A stretch of 15,942 bases of DNA from CAZBWE01 sp964568985 (GTDB taxonomy: Bacteria; Planctomycetota; Phycisphaerae; Sedimentisphaerales; Anaerobacaceae): positions 1 to 15,942 of the forward strand of contig CAZMSP010000043.1 in assembly GCA_964568985.1 (NCBI GenBank), written 5' to 3'. A model generated the notes under the pieces. That model was not told the DNA's origin. It saw nothing but the letters and a program-made list of their open reading frames with translations, and did not search any database. A program made the position numbers and the translations under genes. Below, piece by piece: positions 6,702 through 13,506 of this stretch (position 1 is its first letter; every line of letters starts with the position of its first letter).

Positions 6702-7832
6702 CTAACTCCTTAATAGCTTCTCAGCTATTTTGACAGCAGTATCTTTTGTCGCAACTGCTATGCACTTACTTTTCATATTCTCCCGCTCCGCATCGTCTTT
6801 CATCAATTTTTCCAGCTCTTCGGCCAGCCATTCGGCCCTGTCCTTTTCATCCGGCAGGTCATCCACTATAACTGCCGCCCCGGCTTCAACCAACTTGCCT
6901 GCGTTTAGATACTGGTGCCTGTCCTTATGGTATGGATATGGCATACAAATACTTGGGACCCCTGCCGCGGCATATTCAGCTACGCTGACCGCCCCGCTTC
7001 TGCCAATCACCAAATCCGAAGCAGCCAGCAGGTTCGCCATATCATCAAAATATCCTAAAACCTTATGGCTGATTTTGGCGCCGCTGTATTTATCTATGAC
7101 CTGATTGTAATTTTTATCCCCTGTTAGATGAACTATCTGCCAGTCATCGGCGAAACCATTTAACTTTTCTAACAACGAGCACACTGTTCGGTTAATGTTG
7201 TCTGACCCGCTCGATGCGCCGGTTATAAGCAGCGTCTTTTTATTTTCGTCGAGACCCAATTGCTTTATCGCCTTGTGCGGCTGCGGATTTGAAAAGCCGC
7301 TTCGCAGGGGACAGCCGACAATATTGATTTTTGCTTTGGTCCTAGCGAAACGCTCAACTGTCTCTTCAAACTGTACAAAAATCTCATCTGCCCACCGAGC
7401 GATTATCTTATTCGCCCGGCCCGGCAGGATATCTACATTCAAAAGCGCAACCGGTATATTTAATTTGTGTGCAGCTAAGCACACTGGCGCTGCAACATAC
7501 CCGCCGATGCCAATAACCGTCGCACTTTTATTCGCGGCGATTGTTTCTTTTGCGATTTTGTAGCTCTTAAAAAATGAAGTGCAGAAATCGAACAACCTGC
7601 CGGGTCGAAAAGAAAGACCTTTAGCCGGTAATTTGATATATTCGAAGCTGGTTTGCTTAAGGATTCTTGAGTCGATATCTCGGCTGCTGCAGAAAAAGCG
7701 TATCTTCGCTGTTGGCTCGAGTTTAACTATTTGTTCTGCCACAGCAAGGCCGGGGTATATATGTCCCCCCGTTCCGCCGCCTGCAAAGAAAAAACTCTTA
7801 CTTGTAGTGAGCTTGTCGAATCTATCGTCCAT
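6702..7832 (-). CDS. murG: UDP-GlcNAc:undecaprenyl-pyrophosphoryl-MurNAc-pentapeptide GlcNAc transferase
   Basis: MurG adds GlcNAc to lipid I to give lipid II at the cytoplasmic face of the inner membrane. The 376-aa length is normal for this GT28 enzyme. The N-terminal glycine-rich loop AGGGTGGHIYPGLAVAE (17-33) is intact. GIGGYVAAPVCLAA follows. The usual HEQN..PG..N segment is changed to LLNVDILPGRANKII, keeping PG and N. The C-terminal UDP-GlcNAc domain has GASSGSDNIN in place of GGSQGA, then GRSGAVSVAEYAAAGVPSI and PYPYHKDRHQYLNAG. The substitutions mark a divergent but complete enzyme. The ATG at 7832 has the Shine-Dalgarno AAGGGG, which overlaps a hairpin (7843-7860). ftsW lies upstream on the same strand but is separated by an opposing gene. 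Confidence 0.95.
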   Translation of the reverse strand: MDDRFDKLTTSKSFFFAGGGTGGHIYPGLAVAEQIVKLEPTAKIRFFCSSRDIDSRILKQTSFEYIKLPAKGLSFRPGRLFDFCTSFFKSYKIAKETIAANKSATVIGIGGYVAAPVCLAAHKLNIPVALLNVDILPGRANKIIARWADEIFVQFEETVERFARTKAKINIVGCPLRSGFSNPQPHKAIKQLGLDENKKTLLITGASSGSDNINRTVCSLLEKLNGFADDWQIVHLTGDKNYNQVIDKYSGAKISHKVLGYFDDMANLLAASDLVIGRSGAVSVAEYAAAGVPSICMPYPYHKDRHQYLNAGKLVEAGAAVIVDDLPDEKDRAEWLAEELEKLMKDDAERENMKSKCIAVATKDTAVKIAEKLLRS

Positions 7833-7842
7833 AATTCAGACC

Positions 7843-7880
7843 CCTTGCTTCCCTGCAAGGAGAGTCTGCCTGAAGCAGAC
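7843..7880 (-). repeat. Two adjacent hairpins in the murG 5' leader
   Basis: CCTTGC (7843-7848) pairs with GCAAGG (7855-7860), 6-nt loop; GTCTGC (7864-7869) pairs with GCAGAC (7875-7880), 5-nt loop. On the murG strand the first hairpin includes AAGG of the Shine-Dalgarno AAGGGG (7846-7841), so it could hide the ribosome binding site. Alternatively it is one of the many dispersed palindromes in this window. Confidence 0.55.
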
Positions 7881-8105
7881 GATAATTGCAAGAATTTTTC
7901 ACTGTATTAAAATGACAAAGCGATGATATAGTGAAAGAACTCGACTGGCAGATAAGTTGATATAAATCGGCAGTGGCACTTTGATTCGCACATTTATTGG
8001 CCACGCTTTTTGAAAATTAAAATTGACCTTCAACAAACAAAATGAAAAGATATAGTGGTTTAAATATGCAATTTTCAGCCGGATAATTTTAGAAAGGCAA
8101 TCTCT

Positions 8106-8588
8106 ATGGACAAACTTTATGATTCGGAAACCGGTTGCTGTCCGAGGTTTAATCCTCAGCCGTGGGATGAGAAAGAAGTAACTTTTAAGGATAAATTATT
8201 TATTAAAGACCATGTCATAAGTTTCTTTCACATTCCCTTGAACTTCGGGAAGGTAATGGTCAAAAATATGGAAAGAATAGTGAAAGCCAATGCCCTTGCA
8301 CCGGAGCCACTTTTACTTTCGGATGAAAATTCGTTGTGGGGAGCTGATGTTTATATCGCGGTATCTAAAGAGGTGCCGGGAGCAGAGATGGCCAGAATTT
8401 CAGGGACCTTTTTAACGAAGGTTTTTGAAGGGCCATATAAGAATATCCGCAAGTGGGTAAAAGAGATGATGGGCTATGTTCAGTCAAAAAGGAAAAGTCC
8501 TCAAAAGCTATATTTTTTCTATACAACCTGCCCAAAGTGCGCGGAGTATTATGGAAAGAACTACACAGTTTTATTGGCGAAGGTTTGA
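8106..8588 (+). CDS. Conserved protein of unknown function, possibly GyrI-like fold
   Basis: The 160-aa product is soluble, without signal peptide or membrane segment. It has a Cys pair near the N-terminus (TGCCPRF, Cys11-Cys12) and a CxxC motif near the C-terminus (TTCPKCAEYYGKNY, Cys142 and Cys145). Other strong blocks are FFHIPLNFGKVM, SDENSLWGADVYIAVSKEVPGAE and FLTKVFEGPYKNIRKW. The overall style matches a conserved bacterial family often labelled hydrolase without evidence. The FEGPY..W..Y pattern followed by a C-terminal strand is reminiscent of GyrI-like ligand-binding domains, but that is only an impression. The Shine-Dalgarno AGAAAGG (8091-8097) supports the start. The gene is transcribed against its neighbours and lies between ftsW and murG, which suggests an insertion into a cell wall cluster. 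Confidence 0.8.
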   Translation: MDKLYDSETGCCPRFNPQPWDEKEVTFKDKLFIKDHVISFFHIPLNFGKVMVKNMERIVKANALAPEPLLLSDENSLWGADVYIAVSKEVPGAEMARISGTFLTKVFEGPYKNIRKWVKEMMGYVQSKRKSPQKLYFFYTTCPKCAEYYGKNYTVLLAKV

Positions 8589-8605
8589 AGGCTTAATAGA
8601 GAATA

Positions 8606-8658
8606 AATATTAAAGACGACGCTCAGGATAAATTCCGCGACGTGGCAATCTTAATATT
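8606..8658. terminator. Possible bidirectional terminator between convergent genes
   Basis: AATATTAAAGA (8606-8616) and TCTTAATATT (8649-8658) are inverted copies with one extra A, enclosing 32 nt. The location between the convergent ends of the 8106-8588 gene and ftsW fits a terminator, but the stem is AT-rich and the loop large. Confidence 0.3.
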
Positions 8659-8689
8659 CAATCATCAATTGAAAACTTCCGCTCTTCTG

Positions 8690-9871
8690 TCATCTGTCTT
8701 CCGAGGGTATCTGTTTGGCGATATTTAACAGCACGCCGACCGCAGCGGACGACAGTAGCATACTCGTTCCGCCGGCGCTTACGAATGGAAGCGGTATCCC
8801 CTTTGTCGGAAGCACAACTGTTACCACTCCGATATTGAGCGCTGCCTGGATGGCGATTGTTAGAACAATCCCGCCGGCTAAGATTTGGCCGAAACGGTCT
8901 TTGCAGCGTACCACCACAAGAATTCCCAGCCAGACAAAGATAATAAATAATACAATGACTGCTGCGGTCCCGACAAAGCCAAGCTCTTCGCCGATGATTG
9001 AAAAGATAAAATCGGTAGTATCTTCCGGCAGATGGCCATATTTGCAAATCCCCTGGCCGAGACCTTTACCCCATAGTCCACCTGAGCCGATGGCAATAAG
9101 CGACTGGTTCGCCTGATAAGCGACAGAATCGGCCCATTTTTCGGGGTTCCAAAAGGCCAAAATCCGCTGCAATCGGCTGGGATAGCGAAACAATGCTACC
9201 AAAAAGGCGATGGCACCAAAAGGCAGAAGGGTTAAAATATGCCGCCATCTGGCACCGGCGATTATTAACATCAAAAAGCCCAAAATCGCTATAAATGCAG
9301 CGGTGCCGAAATCTTCGATGATTATAAGTGCGACTGCAACGGCAATAACAGAGCAGATTGGAACAAACCTTTTCCAATATAACTTTATGTCGAAATTGAA
9401 CTTATCACAAATGGCAGCGAGGAAGAAAACAATTGCCCACTTTGCCAGCTCAGAGGGCTGAAAACTCACTGTAATCGGGCCGAGTGGAATTCTGAGCCAG
9501 CGGCGTGCGCGGTTTATCTCGGTGCCGAACTGCGGAAATAAAACCAATATAAGTAACGCTATACTAATAACTAACAGATAAGTAATCGGGGACCTCAGCC
9601 AGCCATTTGAAAGACTAAACCTGCGGTAATTAATACAAGAGACGGTATATAAAACTGCACAGGCCAAAGGAAAAAATAAGATTTGCCGAACGGCGGGAAA
9701 GGTATAGAATTTCTGTAAGTCGATATTATAACTGACGTTAGCACTGGCCGAGAAGACAAAGACCGTGCCAATGGCCATCAAAAGGATAACGACCACCGCA
9801 ATGCGATTGGCAAGCAGCCTGTTCTCCGCCCCTTGGGGGCTACTAAGGGTAAAATTGTCGCTTATTTCCAT
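8690..9871 (-). CDS. ftsW: Septal peptidoglycan glycosyltransferase FtsW (SEDS family)
   Basis: FtsW polymerises lipid II into glycan strands at the division septum with its partner class B PBP. The 393-aa protein has about ten membrane segments (around 23-43, 62-80, 95-112, 141-158, 168-186, 190-207, 212-230, 300-323, 331-354 and 365-385). SEDS signatures are intact: RARRWLRIP and FQPSELAK before helix 4, EDFGTA, then GSGGLWGKGLGQG and KYGHLPEDTTDFIFSIIGEELG, where Asp287 corresponds to the essential SEDS Asp, and LPTKGIPLPFVSAGGTSML near the C-terminus. The LPE..TDFIF and final GG(T/S)S wording favour FtsW over RodA. The ATG at 9871 follows GGTGGG by only 2 nt. On its strand murG comes next, beyond an opposing gene, echoing the ftsW-murG order of dcw clusters. 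Confidence 0.93.
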   Translation of the reverse strand: MEISDNFTLSSPQGAENRLLANRIAVVVILLMAIGTVFVFSASANVSYNIDLQKFYTFPAVRQILFFPLACAVLYTVSCINYRRFSLSNGWLRSPITYLLVISIALLILVLFPQFGTEINRARRWLRIPLGPITVSFQPSELAKWAIVFFLAAICDKFNFDIKLYWKRFVPICSVIAVAVALIIIEDFGTAAFIAILGFLMLIIAGARWRHILTLLPFGAIAFLVALFRYPSRLQRILAFWNPEKWADSVAYQANQSLIAIGSGGLWGKGLGQGICKYGHLPEDTTDFIFSIIGEELGFVGTAAVIVLFIIFVWLGILVVVRCKDRFGQILAGGIVLTIAIQAALNIGVVTVVLPTKGIPLPFVSAGGTSMLLSSAAVGVLLNIAKQIPSEDR

Positions 9872-9916
9872 AACCCACCAAAAATCACCATGATTAGAGA
9901 AAAACAGCGTTTCCTA

Positions 9917-9944
9917 AGAGTATTTTTCGTCTTTTGTAAGTCAA
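9917..9944 (-). promoter_or_regulatory. Possible ftsW promoter
   Basis: On the minus strand TTGACT (9944-9939) is followed after 16 nt by TACTCT (9922-9917), a weak -10. The position, about 45-70 nt upstream of the ftsW start, is sensible. Confidence 0.35.
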
Positions 9945-9959
9945 AATCAGCACAAATTA

Positions 9960-10100
9960 TTCTCCTTCGCCGAATACTCCGTAGCTTGCTATGGAGTATG
10001 TAAAGGCGAAGAGAACCCTTCCGTAGCTCAAAGAGCGAAGGAGGGTCGGCTTCGGAGAAATTCCACAAAGGAATTTCTTGAGTTGGACCCAAAGGTCTCG
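9960..10100. repeat. Cluster of intergenic palindromes upstream of ftsW
   Basis: Several hairpins stand head to tail. The first has TTCTC/GAGAA and TTCGCC/GGCGAA (9966-9971 with 10005-10010) around ATACTCC/GGAGTAT (9974-9980 with 9993-9999). A middle one centres on GCTC-AAA-GAGC (about 10025-10035). A third is the perfect 9-bp stem AGAAATTCC/GGAATTTCT (10056-10064 with 10070-10078). A short GGACC/GGTCT stem follows near 10085-10098. No credible gene is seen in 9872-10250. Confidence 0.7.
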
Positions 10101-10125
10101 GACATATCGATACGCGCTATATCAA

Positions 10126-10167
10126 TTGACTATTGACGATTTACGATTTGCGATTTACGATTGACTA
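10126..10167. repeat. Heptanucleotide tandem array, six units
   Basis: Six consecutive 7-bp units fit the consensus TT(G/T)(A/G)C(T/G)A: TTGACTA, TTGACGA, TTTACGA, TTTGCGA, TTTACGA, then TTGACTA. The first and last units are identical. The array stands just before the hairpin at 10176-10211. Confidence 0.8.
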
Positions 10168-10175
10168 ATGAGATT

Positions 10176-10211
10176 GCCCCCGTGCTTTCCTGCAAAAGCA
10201 GGAACGGGGGC
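10176..10211. repeat. GCCCCC-type hairpin, copy 1
   Basis: The outer stem GCCCCCG (10176-10182) pairs with CGGGGGC (10205-10211). The inner stem TTCCTGC (10187-10193) pairs with GCAGGAA (10198-10204) around an AAAA loop. A 4-nt bulge lies only on the left side. The architecture is repeated at 15574-15611. It stands 40 nt before the next start codon and has no T-run after it. Confidence 0.8.
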
Positions 10212-10250
10212 AGGCTAAATATTTTGGGATTGGATTAAAGGGAATATGTT

Positions 10251-11030
10251 ATGCCTTACATTCTGGCTGGGACGATACCTTATACGGCTATAACTATAAT
10301 TTTTATAGTTCTGGCTACAGCGGTTGGAGCTTTCATCAGAAGAAGAAGCAGAGATAAATGTTTGAAGGATTTTTCAGAAAATATGGTAACTCTGCTGGAA
10401 ACTTCGGGCAAAGTTGTCTGGGGCATATTGAGGGTAGAAAACACCGGGCTGGAGTTTGTTTACTCAGCTAAGCATAAAGATGAGCAAGGCCACGATGAGA
10501 CGAGCTATATCCTGTATAAAAATGAGTTTCCTAATATAGCTGCGCTGATTTGTTTCCACGATGAATTGAGTGAGCAAAACAAAAAGAAAAGAGAGATAGA
10601 ACTAAAGAAGGCATACCATCCGACATTACCGCGAAGAATGAAAAGAAAGACACTGAATGTGTTCAGAACGCTTAGAGATTCGGTGATGGAGGTGGTGAAT
10701 CTTTTAATCAGCCAGGCGAAAAAGGCAACTCCGGCAGGCGCGGTATTGAGCTCTCAGGATAAATACGTTTCGCAGATGAAGCAGGAATTGCTCGGTTCGG
10801 CTGGGACATCGTATGAGCCGTTGTTGGAGAAATATATCGGCCGCAGGGTAGTATTGGAACTGATTAAGGGTGATAAGATAATCGAATACTGGGGTGTGCT
10901 GAAAGACTATACGGCTGAATTTATCGAAATTATGGATGTGAATTATCAGTTGAAAGATGACCAGCCGGCCAGAAAAGTGGACCTGGTTGTGCTTCGCAAA
11001 TACGGCCTCATCAGACACCTCGGAGAATAA
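10251..11030 (+). CDS. Membrane-anchored protein with possible Sm-like C-terminal domain
   Basis: The 259-aa protein begins with one hydrophobic helix (about 4-28) followed by RRRSRDK, so the bulk should face the cytoplasm. A first globular region (about 40-105) looks beta-rich (GKVVWGILRVENTGLEFVY, TSYILYKNEFPNIAALICF). A very basic, helical middle follows (110-160). The last 70 residues carry YIGRRVVLELIKGDKI, then EYWGVLKDYTAEFIEIMDV and RKVDLVVLRKYGLIRHL. That strand-rich pattern (G-V-L-L-G...G-L-Y-I-I-D) resembles the Sm/LSm motif 1, though this is a pattern impression, not a database hit. No family name is recognised. AAAGGGA about 8 nt before the ATG supports the start. The gene converges with the acylphosphatase gene, 22 nt apart. 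Confidence 0.75.
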   Translation: MPYILAGTIPYTAITIIFIVLATAVGAFIRRRSRDKCLKDFSENMVTLLETSGKVVWGILRVENTGLEFVYSAKHKDEQGHDETSYILYKNEFPNIAALICFHDELSEQNKKKREIELKKAYHPTLPRRMKRKTLNVFRTLRDSVMEVVNLLISQAKKATPAGAVLSSQDKYVSQMKQELLGSAGTSYEPLLEKYIGRRVVLELIKGDKIIEYWGVLKDYTAEFIEIMDVNYQLKDDQPARKVDLVVLRKYGLIRHLGE

Positions 11031-11052
11031 TCTCATATCGCGTGTTAGTTAG

Positions 11053-11322
11053 TTAGAAGGTAATTTTGAAGTTTGTGTATCTAGGGTCGGGGGGGATTTC
11101 TTCGATTTTGGTTTCTCTGATGTAGCCGAAAAAAGATTCCTCAATATCGCGTATGCAATCATTTATATCCTCAGTTTGGCCCTGGACGAGCATCTCAACG
11201 GTTCCATCCGGCACATTGCGGACAAAACCGCTTAGCTTATGGCGATTGGCTGCATGGTAGGCGGTGAAACGAAAGCCAACGCCCTGTACCCTGCCAGTAA
11301 AAATCATGTGTTTGGCTATCAT
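11053..11322 (-). CDS. acyP: Acylphosphatase
   Basis: Acylphosphatases hydrolyse carboxyl-phosphate mixed anhydrides such as acetyl phosphate. The 89-aa length is typical (about 90). The phosphate-binding loop GRVQGVGFR (10-18) holds the catalytic Arg18, and GFVRNVPDGTVEMLVQG holds the catalytic Asn36. The fold is the small alpha/beta acylphosphatase type. The start at 11322 has no Shine-Dalgarno: the sequence directly upstream is a heptanucleotide tandem array, which may have displaced it. An internal Met6 is an alternative start that would still leave the active site whole. It stands alone on its strand. Confidence 0.93.
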   Translation of the reverse strand: MIAKHMIFTGRVQGVGFRFTAYHAANRHKLSGFVRNVPDGTVEMLVQGQTEDINDCIRDIEESFFGYIRETKIEEIPPDPRYTNFKITF

Positions 11323-11324
11323 AA

Positions 11325-11359
11325 TAGCGTTTAGCGTACAGCGTTTAGCGTGGAGCGTA
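11325..11359. repeat. Heptanucleotide tandem array, five units with AGCGT core
   Basis: Five 7-bp units in perfect register: TAGCGTT, TAGCGTA, CAGCGTT, TAGCGTG, GAGCGTA. AGCGT is invariant, and the first and last base of each unit vary. The array starts 2 nt from the acylphosphatase start codon. Confidence 0.8.
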
Positions 11360-11423
11360 ATCGAACTAAGAGAAATATCAAATGTAATAGTAATCCCAAG
11401 TGGATTTTAATGCAAGAGGCAAA

Positions 11424-11451
11424 GTCGCCGACGCTTCATAGCTATGGCGAC
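11424..11451. repeat. Intergenic palindrome upstream of the GAF-PP2C gene
   Basis: GTCGCC (11424-11429) pairs with GGCGAC (11446-11451). Within it CATAGCTATG (11438-11447) is a perfect 10-bp palindrome. The wording is related to the palindrome at 9966-10010 (TCGCCGA, GTAGC, GCTATGG). It lies 21 nt before the predicted -35 box. Confidence 0.6.
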
Positions 11452-11471
11452 GGAGCGGGGAGAAATTATGG

Positions 11472-11500
11472 TTCACTGACACCACTAAGTTAAGTATAAT
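11472..11500 (+). promoter_or_regulatory. Promoter of the GAF-PP2C/cmk gene cluster
   Basis: TTCACT (11472-11477) and a consensus TATAAT (11495-11500) are 17 nt apart. The start would be near 11507, giving a 27-nt leader with no obvious Shine-Dalgarno. Confidence 0.7.
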
Positions 11501-11533
11501 GTCCTTTTACCATTTTTTCCATAGCGACCAATT

Positions 11534-12811
11534 ATGACGAAAAAGACAAAGAAACAATTATTAGAAAGAAACGAGCAGATATATCAGCTTACAACGCTGG
11601 TGGCGGGAGAGTTCTCACTTCAGGAGGTGCTGGATAAGTTGGCTGAGGCGGCGGTGAAGATTGTGGGGGTCAAGGCCTGCTCGATTCGGCTACTGGATGA
11701 AGAGAGCGCCGATTTGAAGATGCGAAGCACATACGGGCTCAGCGAAGAGTACCGCAACAAAGGGCCGGTGTCTAAAGACGACCCTGTAGTTAAAGCCGCT
11801 TTTGCAGGTGAAGCGGTGGTGCTGGATGATATGCGGGTTGACGGCAGGGTGAAATATAAAGAGGCGACTATCGAAGAGGGGCTTGTCAGTCAGCTTACAG
11901 TTGCAATGCAGTTTAGGAATAAACCGATAGGAGTTCTTCGGTTGTATAGTCCCCGGCCGAAACGCTTTTACGAGGACGATATACAGCTCGCCAGGACGGT
12001 TGCCTCCCAATGCGCGGTTGCGATAACGAATGCAAAACTCTATGCCGAAGCAATCAATGGGGCGCGAATGGCCGAGCAGGTACGGTTGGCTGGGATTATT
12101 CAGCGAAGGATGATACCGGAAAAACCGCCGAAGATAACGGGTCTGGATATTGCGGCTACATATATTCCATGTTTTGAGGTGGGTGGTGATTTGTACGACT
12201 TTCTTAAAATAAACGACAATCGCATTGTAGTAGCGATTTCTGATGTGATAGGCAAGGGAATTCCCGCTGCTTTGATGATGAGCTGTTTTAGGGGAGCTGC
12301 GCGGGCTTACGTAGATGCCAAAAGCGGCGAAGATGTCATCAAATACGTGGTCGATAAGCTAAATAAAATGGCGTGCAGAGAGTGCAGAGGCGGGGAGTTT
12401 ATCACGTTGTTTTATGCGGCTATCGATATTAAGGATATGACAATCAGCTATTGCAGCTGTGGGCATGAGCCAACGGTGTTGATAAGAGACGGTGTTGTTA
12501 TCGATTTGGAGAAAGGCGGCCTTGTGCTCGGGGTGGATGAGCACGCAGAATATGAAATTGGAACCGTTGGGCTAAGAGAAGGTGATTGCTTATTGTTTTA
12601 TACTGATGGTCTGATTGATGCAGCTAATTTTGATGGCGAATTCTGGGGCAGGGAAAACCTGCTTGAAGTGGCCAAAAAGTTTGCCGGTGGTTCAGCCGAA
12701 CAAATTGTGAAGAATATTCTGGGCCATAGAAGGCGGTTTGTGGGACTTGCCAGCCAGTGTGATGATACAAGTATTATTATTGTTAAGGTTAAGCCGGCGG
12801 TTCCCGGCTAA
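11534..12811 (+). CDS. GAF domain - SpoIIE/RsbU-type PP2C serine phosphatase
   Basis: The 425-aa cytoplasmic protein has an N-terminal GAF sensor domain (about 20-170, with ACSIRLLDEE, LTVAMQFRNKPIGVLRLYS and FYEDDIQLARTVASQCAVAI). A linker helix with the typical LAGIIQRRMIPEKPP wording follows. The PP2C-type phosphatase domain (about 203-420) has metal ligands in VGGDLYDF (Asp219, Asp222), SDVIGKGIPAALMM (Asp237), FYTDGLIDA (Asp358) and CDDTSIIIVKV (Asp410-411). Such proteins usually dephosphorylate an anti-anti-sigma (STAS) protein in a partner-switching pathway, with the GAF domain sensing a small molecule. No STAS or anti-sigma gene is in this window. cmk starts 11 nt downstream, so the phosphatase may lead the cmk-plsC operon. 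No Shine-Dalgarno is visible at the ATG. Confidence 0.92.
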   Translation: MTKKTKKQLLERNEQIYQLTTLVAGEFSLQEVLDKLAEAAVKIVGVKACSIRLLDEESADLKMRSTYGLSEEYRNKGPVSKDDPVVKAAFAGEAVVLDDMRVDGRVKYKEATIEEGLVSQLTVAMQFRNKPIGVLRLYSPRPKRFYEDDIQLARTVASQCAVAITNAKLYAEAINGARMAEQVRLAGIIQRRMIPEKPPKITGLDIAATYIPCFEVGGDLYDFLKINDNRIVVAISDVIGKGIPAALMMSCFRGAARAYVDAKSGEDVIKYVVDKLNKMACRECRGGEFITLFYAAIDIKDMTISYCSCGHEPTVLIRDGVVIDLEKGGLVLGVDEHAEYEIGTVGLREGDCLLFYTDGLIDAANFDGEFWGRENLLEVAKKFAGGSAEQIVKNILGHRRRFVGLASQCDDTSIIIVKVKPAVPG

Positions 12812-12822
12812 AGATACGAAAT

Positions 12823-13506
12823 ATGGCTGATTTTGTTATTACAATTGATGGTCCGGCAGCAAGCGGTAAAAGCACGGTGGCCCGGCTGCTGGCTGAAAGA
12901 CTGGGTGCGAGCTTTCTTGATACCGGAGCGATGTATCGTGCTGTAACGTTGGCTGCGATGCAGGCCGGCGTGGATATGAACGATGAAAAGATGCTGCTTG
13001 ATGTCCTGAAAAAAAAAGAATTTCAATTTTCGGTTAAAAAAGACAAGATGACGGTTTGCACTGATGGTGTCGATGTTACTGAGCAGTTGCGCAGCCCAGA
13101 GATAACCGCTAATTCCAGGTATATTGCCTCGGCAGGACAGCTGCGAGAAGAATTAGTGAAGATGCAGAGGAAATTTGCTGCAGGGCAGAAAAGAATAGTT
13201 ACCGAAGGAAGAGACCAGGGGACGGTGGCATTTGCCGATGCTGATATAAAGTTTTATTTGACCGCCGGAGTCAAAGAAAGAGCCAGGAGAAGACAAGCAG
13301 AATTGCGGGCTGAAGGAATTGGCGAAAGCGTTGAGCAAATACAAAAGGCGATAGAAGAAAGAGACAAAAGCGACCAGAGCAGAGCCGTTGGGCCACTGAA
13401 GCCGGCCAGCGATGCTATTGTTGTAGATACCACAGATTTAGGCATAGAAGAGGTTGTGGAAAAACTCTCGAGTTATGTGGGGCAGAAGTGTTTAAAGAAA
13501 GACTGA
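12823..13506 (+). CDS. cmk: Cytidylate kinase
   Basis: Cmk phosphorylates CMP and dCMP, recycling CMP released by lipid and Kdo transfer. The 227-aa length and motifs are typical: P-loop IDGPAASGKST (8-18), FLDTGAMYRAVT (31-42), the NMP-binding insert with VTEQLRSPEITANSRYIA, then VTEGRDQGTVAFADADIKFYLTA (here GRDQGT, where GRDIGT is common; read as two blocks EGRDQGTVAF and ADADIKFYLTA), ERARRRQAEL, and RDKSDQSRAVGPLKPASDA with the conserved Arg. The start lies 11 nt after the phosphatase stop, and the gene overlaps the plsC start by 19 nt, implying translational coupling. cmk-plsC-ispH-rpsA is a recurrent order in several bacterial groups, which supports all four calls. Confidence 0.96.
   Translation: MADFVITIDGPAASGKSTVARLLAERLGASFLDTGAMYRAVTLAAMQAGVDMNDEKMLLDVLKKKEFQFSVKKDKMTVCTDGVDVTEQLRSPEITANSRYIASAGQLREELVKMQRKFAAGQKRIVTEGRDQGTVAFADADIKFYLTAGVKERARRRQAELRAEGIGESVEQIQKAIEERDKSDQSRAVGPLKPASDAIVVDTTDLGIEEVVEKLSSYVGQKCLKKD

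Noticed and set aside
8023..8056. Promoter for the 8106-8588 gene (TTGACC ... TATAGT)
   Set aside because: The spacing of 22 nt is too long for a normal sigma70 promoter, and no better pair was found.
9862..10092. Minus-strand 76-codon ORF upstream of ftsW
   Set aside because: It is translated straight through the palindrome cluster, and its last codons overlap the ftsW start in another frame. The composition is that of repeats, not protein.
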